A stretch of DNA of 6,380 bases from an uncultured bacterium (GTDB taxonomy: Bacteria > Cyanobacteriota > Vampirovibrionia > Gastranaerophilales > Gastranaerophilaceae): the NCBI GenBank assembly GCA_900555175.1, contig USJT01000066.1, positions 1 through 6,380 of the forward strand, read 5' to 3'. Below the pieces are notes generated by a model, which made no database searches, had not been told where the DNA came from, and saw only the letters and a program-made list of their open reading frames with translations. This document shows positions 1 to 6,380 of this stretch, piece after piece; the first letter of the stretch is position 1; each line of letters starts with the position of its first letter. A program made the translations under genes and the position numbers.

Positions 1-26
1 TTATATAAATTTTAAAATAATCGATG

Positions 27-55
27 TTGTAAGATTTATGCAATTATTGTATAAT
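27..55 (+). promoter_or_regulatory. Sigma-70-type promoter of radA, probably giving a leaderless mRNA
   Basis: A perfect -10 hexamer TATAAT (50-55) lies 17 bp after TTGTAA (27-32), which matches four of six bases of the -35 consensus. Transcription would start about seven bases after the -10 box, at or next to the ATG at 62. No Shine-Dalgarno-like sequence precedes that ATG; the six bases before it are TTTTCT. The hexamers and spacing are seen directly. The leaderless reading is inference. Confidence 0.6.
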
Positions 56-61
56 TTTTCT

Positions 62-1432
62 ATGGCAAAAGTTAAATCAAAATGGGTATGTACAGAATGC
101 GGGTATGAAACGGCAGGATATCTTGGGAAATGTCCTGAATGCGGTGCTTGGGGAACATTAACCGAAGAAGTTCAGTTTAATGCTAAACCTCAACAGGTAT
201 CAGTGCATGATGAATTTATAAATACCGAAAAACCTGAACTTTTGAAAGATATTCATATCGGAGAAGAAGTTCGAGTTCCGACAAATATTTCTGAATTTGA
301 CAGAATTTTAGGCGGCGGATTGGTTCAAGGCTCTCTTGTCTTAATAGCTGGTGATCCAGGAATAGGTAAATCTACAATCTTGTTACAAACTAGCGGTGAG
401 CTTTGCAAAAATAATAAAAAAGTTTTGTATGTTTCTGCGGAAGAAAGCGCAAGCCAATTAAAACTAAGGGCGCAAAGACTTTCTATTAATGCAGATAACT
501 TGTATATTTATCCGCAGACTTCAATGGAAAATATAAAATCTCAAATTGAAAATTTAATGCCTGATGTCGTTGTGATTGACAGTATTCAGGCAATTTATTC
601 TCAAAATGTTGCAAGCTCTGCTGGTAGCGTTTCTCAAATCCGTGAATGTACAAACCTTTTGATGCATATTGCAAAATCAAAAAATATTACCGTAATTGTA
701 ATCGGTCATGTTACAAAGGACGGAAATATTGCAGGTCCAAAGGTGCTTGAGCACATGGTCGATACTGTTATATATTTTGAAGGCGATAAGTATAAATCTT
801 ATAGAATGCTTCGTTCTATGAAAAATCGTTTTGGGAACACTTCAGAGGTCGGAATTTTTGAAATGGGTACTGACGGTTTGAAATGTGTGACAAACCCTAA
901 TGAATTATTTTTAAATGAAAGATCGCAAGTATCAGTTCCCGGAAGCGCAATTGTTGTTACAAATGAGGGAACAAGACCGTTATTGGTAGAAATTCAGGCT
1001 CTTGTCGGAACAACTCCTTATCCTTCTCCAAGACGAGTTACGAATGGAGTTGATACAAGCAGAGTGTTGCAAATTCTTGCAGTACTTGAAAAAAGAGTTG
1101 GCTTAAACCTTTCAAAACAAGATGTTTACGTTAATGTTATGGGCGGAATTGATGTATATGAGCCTTCTGCAGATTTAGGAATTGCTTTGGCCGTTGCAAC
1201 ATGTGCAAGAGATGTTGTTGTTGATCCGCAAACAGTTATAATTGGTGAAATAGGTTTGTCAGGAGAAATTCATCCTGTTAATAATATTGAAAAACGCTTG
1301 AATGAAGCTGTTATGACAGGCTTTAAAAAAGCAATAATTCCTTATGCTAACAAAATTGATGATAAAAGAATTGAAATAGTGCCTGTAAAACGTCTGATTG
1401 ATGCAATTTCAGCTTGTGTTTCACCTGTCTAA
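62..1432 (+). CDS. radA: DNA repair and recombination protein RadA (Sms), complete
   Basis: RadA is a RecA-related ATPase and branch-migration helicase that helps RecA process recombination intermediates in the cytoplasm. All family hallmarks are visible. An N-terminal C4 zinc finger has Cys10, Cys13, Cys24 and Cys27 (CTEC...CPEC). Walker A is GDPGIGKST at 97-105, and Walker B ends in the Asp of VVVIDSIQ (Asp173). The RadA-specific KNRFG motif sits at 254-258. A Lon-protease-like C-terminal domain includes the GGIDVYEPSADLGIALA stretch. The 456 residues are close to the usual length of about 460. An in-frame ATG at 38 would add eight residues, but 62 is preferred: MAKVKSKWVCTECG matches the normal start of the family, and the upstream ATG lies between the -35 and -10 boxes of the likely promoter. 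It converges with the next gene across 7 bp, with no evident terminator. Confidence 0.97.
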   Translation: MAKVKSKWVCTECGYETAGYLGKCPECGAWGTLTEEVQFNAKPQQVSVHDEFINTEKPELLKDIHIGEEVRVPTNISEFDRILGGGLVQGSLVLIAGDPGIGKSTILLQTSGELCKNNKKVLYVSAEESASQLKLRAQRLSINADNLYIYPQTSMENIKSQIENLMPDVVVIDSIQAIYSQNVASSAGSVSQIRECTNLLMHIAKSKNITVIVIGHVTKDGNIAGPKVLEHMVDTVIYFEGDKYKSYRMLRSMKNRFGNTSEVGIFEMGTDGLKCVTNPNELFLNERSQVSVPGSAIVVTNEGTRPLLVEIQALVGTTPYPSPRRVTNGVDTSRVLQILAVLEKRVGLNLSKQDVYVNVMGGIDVYEPSADLGIALAVATCARDVVVDPQTVIIGEIGLSGEIHPVNNIEKRLNEAVMTGFKKAIIPYANKIDDKRIEIVPVKRLIDAISACVSPV

Positions 1433-1439
1433 ATTTTTA

Positions 1440-1784
1440 TTATTTATCTTTTTTTGTTTCAACTCCAGGTGCATCTTTAATTATAAAAGGTCTTACAAAT
1501 GCGTAAGTTCCGTATAAAGATGATAATAGACCTGCAATCATTGTGCCTTTAAACAATTTTGGATGTTTGGTTTTGTTTACGAGTCCGCCTAAAGTGACAA
1601 GTGTTGTTCCTGCCATAATTCCAAGGTATCCTTTGAAAATTGTTCGTGCAACAACAATTGTGTCTGTCATATCCGCAGAATTTTTAGCATAAGTGTGAAA
1701 TTTGTCCAAAAAAGATTCTTTTTTGTTGTTATTGTTGTAAGTTCCATTAAAATGCTGATAGTTTGAAATACTTGCTATTCTCAT
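1440..1784 (-). CDS. Small two-helix membrane protein of unknown function
   Basis: I do not recognise this 114-residue protein. It has a polar N-terminal tail of about 40 residues, including SISNYQHFNGTY (5-16) and a run of four Asn (17-20). Two hydrophobic, Gly-rich segments follow, about 52-69 and 77-102, separated by a short basic loop (NKTKHPK). The tail end is charged (VETKKDK). No signal peptide or catalytic motif is visible, so a hairpin-like inner-membrane protein is the simplest reading. Its ATG is preceded, ten bases upstream, by a weak AGGG. The start lies 12 bp after the stop of a decayed regulator gene on the same strand. Its stop is 7 bp from the stop of radA on the other strand. 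Coding looks real: the frame is open throughout, it fills the gap between its neighbours, and the hydrophobic pattern is regular. A function cannot be assigned. Confidence 0.7.
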   Translation of the reverse strand: MRIASISNYQHFNGTYNNNNKKESFLDKFHTYAKNSADMTDTIVVARTIFKGYLGIMAGTTLVTLGGLVNKTKHPKLFKGTMIAGLLSSLYGTYAFVRPFIIKDAPGVETKKDK

Positions 1785-1796
1785 TGTTGTTTTACC

Positions 1797-1877
1797 CTAA
1801 TCTTTGTCAGGAATATATTCAAAAATGTCCTGAATTCTACAATCCAGAGCATAGCACAAGTAATTTATTGTTTCAAG
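1797..1877 (-). pseudogene. Remnant of a Cro/CI-type (YozG-like, HTH_26) regulator, 3' end only
   Basis: Read on the minus strand, 26 codons ending in TAG encode LETINYLCYALDC followed by RIQ and DIFEYIPDKD. This is the well-known C-terminal pattern of small Cro/CI-family regulators (LETLxKLCxALxCxxxDIxEYxPD). Directly upstream in the same frame are TAG (1878-1880) and TAA (1884-1886), and no helix-turn-helix core can be read in any frame. In the same frame, an ATG at 1977-1979 is followed within three codons by another stop. I conclude that the gene is dead and only its tail is still readable. The peptide and stops are seen directly; the family call comes from knowledge of the family. The remaining doubt is whether a sequencing error produced the stops, but two close stops plus the missing HTH core argue against that. 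Confidence 0.65.
1848..1876 (-). promoter_or_regulatory. Possible promoter of the small membrane protein gene
   Basis: On the minus strand, TTGAAA (1871-1876, five of six consensus bases) is followed after 17 bp by TATGCT (1848-1853, four of six). The start would be near 1841, giving a leader of about 57 bases before the ATG at 1784. It lies inside the decayed regulator sequence. AT-rich DNA produces such matches by chance, so the call is tentative. Confidence 0.3.
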
Positions 1878-1985
1878 CTATATTTATATTTCAAATTTAT
1901 GAATTGATATAGATTTGAATTTTTTAAGTACAATCGTTTTGAGAATAATTAACTTTTTTTTAACAATTTAAACCTTCATACCTAC

Positions 1986-3058
<1,073 letters not shown>

Positions 3059-3079
3059 TTTGTAGAAGATTATAAAAGA

Positions 3080-3114
3080 AAAAAGAGTCTGTAATTTTTA
3101 CAGGCTCTTTTTTT
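3080..3114 (+). terminator. Intrinsic terminator of the GAPDH gene
   Basis: GAGTCTGTAA (3085-3094) pairs with TTACAGGCTC (3098-3107) through a three-base loop, with one G-T wobble. The stem is extended by A3080-3084 pairing with the T run 3108-3112, which continues to 3114 as the U-tract. It sits 21 bases after the GAPDH stop. The upstream A run means it could also work weakly from the opposite side. Confidence 0.9.
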
Positions 3115-3184
3115 ATTGCCCAATTTACCAATTTAAAAATTCTTTAATTCATTAAATTATTGAGTTTGAAAGTGAGGTAAATTT

Positions 3185-3388
3185 ATGCAGATTGTGAAAA
3201 TTATCAGTTATATTTTAGTTTTGGTAGGAGCTTTAAATTGGGGACTTGTTGGATTTTTTAACATTGATTTAGTCGCTTTAATTTTTGGCGATATGACTTT
3301 GATTTCAAGAATTGTTTATGGATTAGTAGGTATTAGTGCCATTCTTTATACTATTGCTTCTTATCGTGATGTTTTTGAAAATAATTAA
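3185..3388 (+). CDS. DUF378 (YuzA-like) small membrane protein
   Basis: This 67-residue protein matches the DUF378 family, whose function is unknown. The family signature LVLVGALNWGLVGFF (11-25) is followed by DLVALIFG (28-35) and SRIVYGLVGISAILY (41-55). Two membrane helices are visible, about 6-25 and 42-60, joined by a short turn, with both ends short and polar; it should sit in the cytoplasmic membrane as a hairpin. The start is supported by GAGG (3174-3177) seven bases before the ATG. It lies between the GAPDH terminator and a long hairpin, so it is likely a single-gene unit. I could not find a convincing promoter in the 70 bp before it. The family assignment is firm; the role is not known. 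Confidence 0.9.
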   Translation: MQIVKIISYILVLVGALNWGLVGFFNIDLVALIFGDMTLISRIVYGLVGISAILYTIASYRDVFENN

Positions 3389-3412
3389 GGGTGAATTTTA
3401 GGGGAAAAACTT

Positions 3413-3453
3413 TATAAAAGGCAGGCTTGTTTTATATAAGCTTGTCTTTTATA
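3413..3453 (+). terminator. Long hairpin after the DUF378 gene, probable terminator
   Basis: TATAAAAGGCAGGCTT (3413-3428) pairs with AAGCTTGTCTTTTATA (3438-3453) over 16 bp, with two G-T wobbles and a nine-base loop. The U-rich part (TCTTTTATA) is inside the 3' arm rather than after it, so the inner GC-containing stem followed by TTTT would act as the terminator. It begins 24 bases after the DUF378 stop. Confidence 0.7.
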
Positions 3454-3470
3454 GTGTAATATGTTAAAAT
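3442..3470 (+). promoter_or_regulatory. Likely promoter of the secreted protein gene, overlapping the upstream hairpin
   Basis: TTGTCT (3442-3447, four of six consensus bases) is followed after 17 bp by TAAAAT (3465-3470, five of six). The start would be near 3477, leaving a leader of about 20 bases. The -35 box lies inside the 3' arm of the hairpin at 3413-3453. Confidence 0.5.
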
Positions 3471-3484
3471 GGAATATAGCATTT

Positions 3485-3491
3485 GAAAGGA
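3485..3491 (+). promoter_or_regulatory. Ribosome binding site that fixes the start of the secreted protein
   Basis: GAAAGGA lies five bases before the ATG at 3497. The earlier in-frame ATG at 3461 has no such site and overlaps the likely -10 box, so 3497 is the better start. Choosing it also leaves a textbook signal peptide at the N-terminus. Confidence 0.75.
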
Positions 3492-3496
3492 TTTTT

Positions 3497-3871
3497 ATGA
3501 AAAAGAGTTTAGTATGTTTTTTTGCATTATTTATGATTTGCCCGACAGTTGTTTGTGCAAGATCTTATCTTGGAACAGAGTTGCCGCTAGTTGGTAAAAC
3601 TTTAGTACCGATGGATATGCAGGCAGTTATTCTCGGTTATGTGTATGCACAAGTTGCTCGTGATACCAAAGGCTGCAGAGATATGTCGATAAAGAATACT
3701 CAGGTTATCAAAGAAAAAAGCAACATCGAATATAACAGAAACGGTAGAGAAATTGGCGGAACTTGGTCTGAAGAGTGGAATGTGAATGCTTGTGGCGGTG
3801 AATATGTTGTACCTCTTGATTTAACAACAACAGGCCATGGCGTAAAATATGATATTAAAAGCATTAAATAA
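3497..3871 (+). CDS. Small secreted protein of unknown function
   Basis: I cannot name this 124-residue protein. It begins with a clear Sec signal peptide: MKK, a hydrophobic core (about 5-19), and a likely cleavage after Val-Cys-Ala (19-21). The mature part is about 103 residues, with no further membrane helix. It has two Cys, Cys60 and Cys99, well placed for one disulfide. The C-terminal half, GTWSEEWNVNACGGEYVVPL (88-107), reads like beta strands, and similar 'E-x-W-x-V-x-x-CG' tails occur in small secreted hypothetical proteins of other bacteria; that resemblance is from memory and not a family assignment. No lipobox is present, so it is probably free in the periplasm or exported. It has its own likely promoter and ends 7 bp from the stop of the convergent M16 protease gene. 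Confidence 0.8.
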   Translation: MKKSLVCFFALFMICPTVVCARSYLGTELPLVGKTLVPMDMQAVILGYVYAQVARDTKGCRDMSIKNTQVIKEKSNIEYNRNGREIGGTWSEEWNVNACGGEYVVPLDLTTTGHGVKYDIKSIK

Positions 3872-3878
3872 TTAAGAA

Positions 3879-6380
3879 TTATGCTGATAATTTTTCAAAG
3901 TATTCTTTATTTGCATTAAGTGTATCTTCTGTTGCAAGGATTGAGTATGTCGGTTTCCCTGCAAAAATGTAGTTTGCAGCATTATAAATATCATCTGCTG
4001 TAATATTGTCGATTTCTTCGAAAAATTGATTATCTAATGAAATTCCATAAGGTGAATCCATACCTGTTAAAATACTCATTGTTTTTCCATGTGGAGTATG
4101 GCTTGCATTAAGTAAGCTGTTTTTCAAACTTAATTTTGCATTATTTAATTCTTCATCAGTAACTTTTTCTGTTTTTATTTTTTCAATATGTTTATTGAAT
4201 CCGTCAATAGATTTTTGAATATTATCAAAACTTTTTTCGCCTGTTTCTTTGTTGTCGGGTGTTGGTTTTATTTTTAGAGTAAGCAAGCCTATATCGTCAT
4301 TTGTTTCGTAATTTGATTTGACGTGGTATGCAAGTTTTTGTTTTTCACGTAAATCCGTAAATAGTCTTGATGATGGATTGCCTCCAAGGATTGTATTCAA
4401 TAGTTCTATTGTTACTTTATCTTTTATATTTTGGTTAATTTTAAATTTATATGCTTCAACAATTTCTGCTTGGTTTTTGAAATTTGTATCAGTTAACACT
4501 TTTGTTTTTTCAACAGGTTTGTAGAATTGTTGTAATTCTTTTTGATAGTGAGCAGTTACAGGTTTGAATTGCCCAAGCGTATTAAAAATTTCATTATTTA
4601 ACTCCGGTTTTCTATCAAAAGGTGCAGCGATTGAAATTTCACCTTTGCCGTTTTTAATTGTGTAATCATAAAGTGCTTTTACATCGTTTAGAGTTATGGT
4701 TTCAAGATCTTTTAAGATTTCTTCTTTTGAATAACCTGCAGGTTGTCCTTTATATAATTCTGTTGCAAGTTTATCAAATGCTGATTTGTCTGAAGCTTTT
4801 ATTGTTTCTATAAGTTCAGCTTTAGCATGTTCAAATACATCTTGTGTAAATCTAGGATTTTCTACAACTTCTTGTAAGCTGTTTAAGGCTTTTTTTATGT
4901 CGTTGCTGTCACAATGTATGCTGGCATAGATTGATTTGTCGTTCGCTCCGACAGAGCTGGCAATCCCTGATTTTGCGATATCTGTTTTATATTGTTCTTG
5001 AGTTTTAAATATTGAGCCTTCGTCTAAAATTTTGTTAAGTATAAATTCTGCTGACGGTCTGCCATTAAACGATTTATTCGTGGATATATCAAAGCTTACT
5101 GTTGCATTGTTTGTTTTTGTATTTATCGTTGCAAGTCTGTAATTGTTTGGCATATTGTATTCTTTTACGGTTGCCATGTTTATCGCTTCTTTTTTAGCTC
5201 CTGTAAAAGAAATGTTTTTATAATTTTGCTTAATGCTTTCTTCTGTTGCTGATGATGGGTGAATTAAAGTTACAGAAGCTTTATTTACATCTAAATATTT
5301 TTTTGCAGCATTTACAAGATCTTGAGATGTCATTGATTTTACAATATTTTCAAAATTACTCAGATATTCTTCATTATTTTCAAGTATAGAAGTCCCGATT
5401 GCGTTGTTTGTTGCAAAAGATTCTTCAAACATACTAGAAAATCCGTTAAGCATTTGTTTTTTTACGATTTGTAATTCTTCATCTGTTGGCGGATTATTTG
5501 CAATATTTCCGATTTCGTTGAAAATTGTTTTTAAAACTTTTTCGGAATTTTCATCAGAGCATTCTGACATAATCATTAAGACACGTCCATCTTTTGGATT
5601 TGTACTGATTTTTTCTTCTTCAGCCCAAGTAGAGGTGTTATATGGCTTAATTTTTTTATCTATTCTTGAAGTTGCTGATCGTGCAAGAAGTCTTGTAATT
5701 GCTTCCGCATAAATTCTATCTTTTGCATTATCAGAAGATGGTCCGTTAAAGCCTACAACGATATGTGTTGCATTTGCTTTATCAGAAATAAAATCTTCTC
5801 TTACGGTTTTTTGTATCGGGTTAAATTTTTCAATATGTCTTGTTTGGGCTGGTTGTTTTTTAGATGTAAAATATTTTGAAATAAGTTTCATTGTTTCATC
5901 GGGTTTTACATCTCCTGTTACAACTGTTACCATATTTGCCGGATAGTAATTGTTATTGAAATAATTTACAACGTCGTCTCTTGTAAGATTTGTTATATTA
6001 TCTGTTGTTCCGCCAATCATATCGGTTGAACTTGTATTAATCCCGTATAGATTTTTAATCATTTTGTTTATTGCAAGATTTTCCGGATCAGAGGTAATCA
6101 TGTTTATTTCAGAATTTACGATACCTTTTTCTTTTTCCAGTTTATCCGCTGCAAAAATCGGGGTTTCAATCATAGATGCATGAAGCTTTATTTTGTTTTC
6201 TAAATCAGAATCATTTAATAAATTTGAACTAATATAATAATTAGTTTCTGCAAAACCTGTGGATGCATTTGTCGATGCCCCCATTTTATCTATTTGTTTA
6301 AAGAAATCTCCTTCTTCCAAACCTTTTGAGCCATTAAATAAGTTATGCTCGATGTAGTGGCTTATTCCTCTAAGTTTATC
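3879..6380 (-). CDS. M16 family zinc metallopeptidase, 5' end outside the window
   Basis: The visible 833 codons belong to a large two-half M16 peptidase (pitrilysin/insulinase clan), which degrades peptides or small proteins. The frame is open to the window edge, so the true start lies beyond it. Numbering from that edge, the zinc motif HxxEH is His8-Tyr-Ile-Glu11-His12 (codons at 6345-6359), within GISHYIEHNLFNGS, and the third zinc ligand is Glu91 in GIVNSEIN. The first C-terminal-type domain starts near residue 132. A linker around 375-405 leads to a second M16 half without HxxEH, as usual. Its last domain carries SSRLFTDLREKQKLAY (670-685), including the Arg678-Tyr685 pair (R-x6-Y) that binds substrate ends in the family. 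Any signal peptide would lie outside the window, so periplasmic or cytoplasmic location is undecided. A TTG at 6318-6320 is not a plausible start because it would remove the catalytic motif. Confidence 0.95.
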   Translation of the reverse strand, partial: DKLRGISHYIEHNLFNGSKGLEEGDFFKQIDKMGASTNASTGFAETNYYISSNLLNDSDLENKIKLHASMIETPIFAADKLEKEKGIVNSEINMITSDPENLAINKMIKNLYGINTSSTDMIGGTTDNITNLTRDDVVNYFNNNYYPANMVTVVTGDVKPDETMKLISKYFTSKKQPAQTRHIEKFNPIQKTVREDFISDKANATHIVVGFNGPSSDNAKDRIYAEAITRLLARSATSRIDKKIKPYNTSTWAEEEKISTNPKDGRVLMIMSECSDENSEKVLKTIFNEIGNIANNPPTDEELQIVKKQMLNGFSSMFEESFATNNAIGTSILENNEEYLSNFENIVKSMTSQDLVNAAKKYLDVNKASVTLIHPSSATEESIKQNYKNISFTGAKKEAINMATVKEYNMPNNYRLATINTKTNNATVSFDISTNKSFNGRPSAEFILNKILDEGSIFKTQEQYKTDIAKSGIASSVGANDKSIYASIHCDSNDIKKALNSLQEVVENPRFTQDVFEHAKAELIETIKASDKSAFDKLATELYKGQPAGYSKEEILKDLETITLNDVKALYDYTIKNGKGEISIAAPFDRKPELNNEIFNTLGQFKPVTAHYQKELQQFYKPVEKTKVLTDTNFKNQAEIVEAYKFKINQNIKDKVTIELLNTILGGNPSSRLFTDLREKQKLAYHVKSNYETNDDIGLLTLKIKPTPDNKETGEKSFDNIQKSIDGFNKHIEKIKTEKVTDEELNNAKLSLKNSLLNASHTPHGKTMSILTGMDSPYGISLDNQFFEEIDNITADDIYNAANYIFAGKPTYSILATEDTLNANKEYFEKLSA

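Noticed and set aside
38..61. Eight-residue N-terminal extension of RadA from the ATG at 38
   Set aside because: The extension has no family counterpart, no ribosome binding site precedes it, and it overlaps the likely -10 box. The ATG at 62 gives the normal RadA N-terminus.
486..680. Open frame of 64 codons on the minus strand inside radA
   Set aside because: It overlaps the conserved Walker B region of radA and has no independent coding evidence.
1720..1738. GTT-rich tract as a phase-variable microsatellite
   Set aside because: The repeat is short and interrupted, and a three-base unit would change the Asn count without shifting the frame. It simply encodes the Asn run of the membrane protein.
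3115..3173. Promoter for the DUF378 gene
   Set aside because: Several AT-rich partial matches exist, but none pairs a good -10 with a good -35 at 16-18 bp, so no site is called.
3461..3496. Twelve-residue N-terminal extension of the secreted protein from the ATG at 3461
   Set aside because: It would put charged and polar residues before a textbook signal peptide, it lacks a ribosome binding site, and it overlaps the likely -10 box. GAAAGGA supports 3497.
3868..3882. Hairpin ATAATT-AAG-AATTAT between the secreted protein and M16 genes as a shared terminator
   Set aside because: The six-base stem is entirely A-T and is not followed by a convincing T run on either strand. It is expected by chance in AT-rich DNA.
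4318..4524. Open frame of 68 codons on the plus strand inside the M16 gene
   Set aside because: It lies opposite the conserved SSRLFTDLREK region of the protease, so the conservation belongs to the other strand.
5404..5712. Open frame of 102 codons on the plus strand inside the M16 gene
   Set aside because: It is the complementary shadow of a well-supported protease reading frame, with no ribosome binding site and no recognisable motif.

Overview
This is an AT-rich stretch of bacterial chromosome (roughly one third G+C by eye), densely coded, and mostly housekeeping in content. No rRNA, tRNA, CRISPR array, insertion sequence, integrase or phage gene is visible. The organism cannot be fixed from the sequence alone. 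A non-photosynthetic relative of Cyanobacteria (Melainabacteria/Vampirovibrionia, Gastranaerophilales type) is my best guess. The reasons are the AT-rich coding style, a GAPDH with cyanobacteria-like features around its cofactor site, and short lineage-style proteins with an N-terminal 'F-x-G' patch. An AT-rich Firmicute is the main alternative.

Layout from left to right. A complete radA (DNA repair/recombination ATPase) at 62-1432 (+) has a good promoter ending six bases before its start codon, so its mRNA is probably leaderless. It runs tail to tail, with a 7-bp gap, into a small two-helix membrane protein gene of unknown role at 1440-1784 (-). Just upstream of that gene on the same strand lies the decayed 3' end of a Cro/CI-type (YozG-like) regulator. 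Next is glyceraldehyde-3-phosphate dehydrogenase at 2054-3058 (+), a single-gene unit with its own promoter, a strong ribosome binding site and a classic terminator. A 67-residue DUF378 (YuzA-like) membrane protein follows at 3185-3388 (+), ending in a long hairpin. The promoter of the next gene, a small secreted protein of unknown function at 3497-3871 (+), starts inside that hairpin. The right 40% of the window is a large M16 zinc metalloprotease at 3879-6380 (-). Its N-terminus lies beyond the window edge, but its HxxEH active site is just inside it.

The genes do not form one pathway. RadA acts in recombination, GAPDH in glycolysis, and the M16 protein in peptide or protein breakdown. The three small proteins are envelope or secreted proteins of unknown role. 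Each gene appears to be its own transcription unit, and both convergent pairs are separated by only 7 bp with no clear terminator between them. I found no evidence of a new multi-gene system. The points most worth a second look are the leaderless radA start, the regulator remnant upstream of the small membrane protein, the GAPDH cofactor-site residues, the overlapping terminator and promoter at 3413-3470, and the orphan secreted protein.
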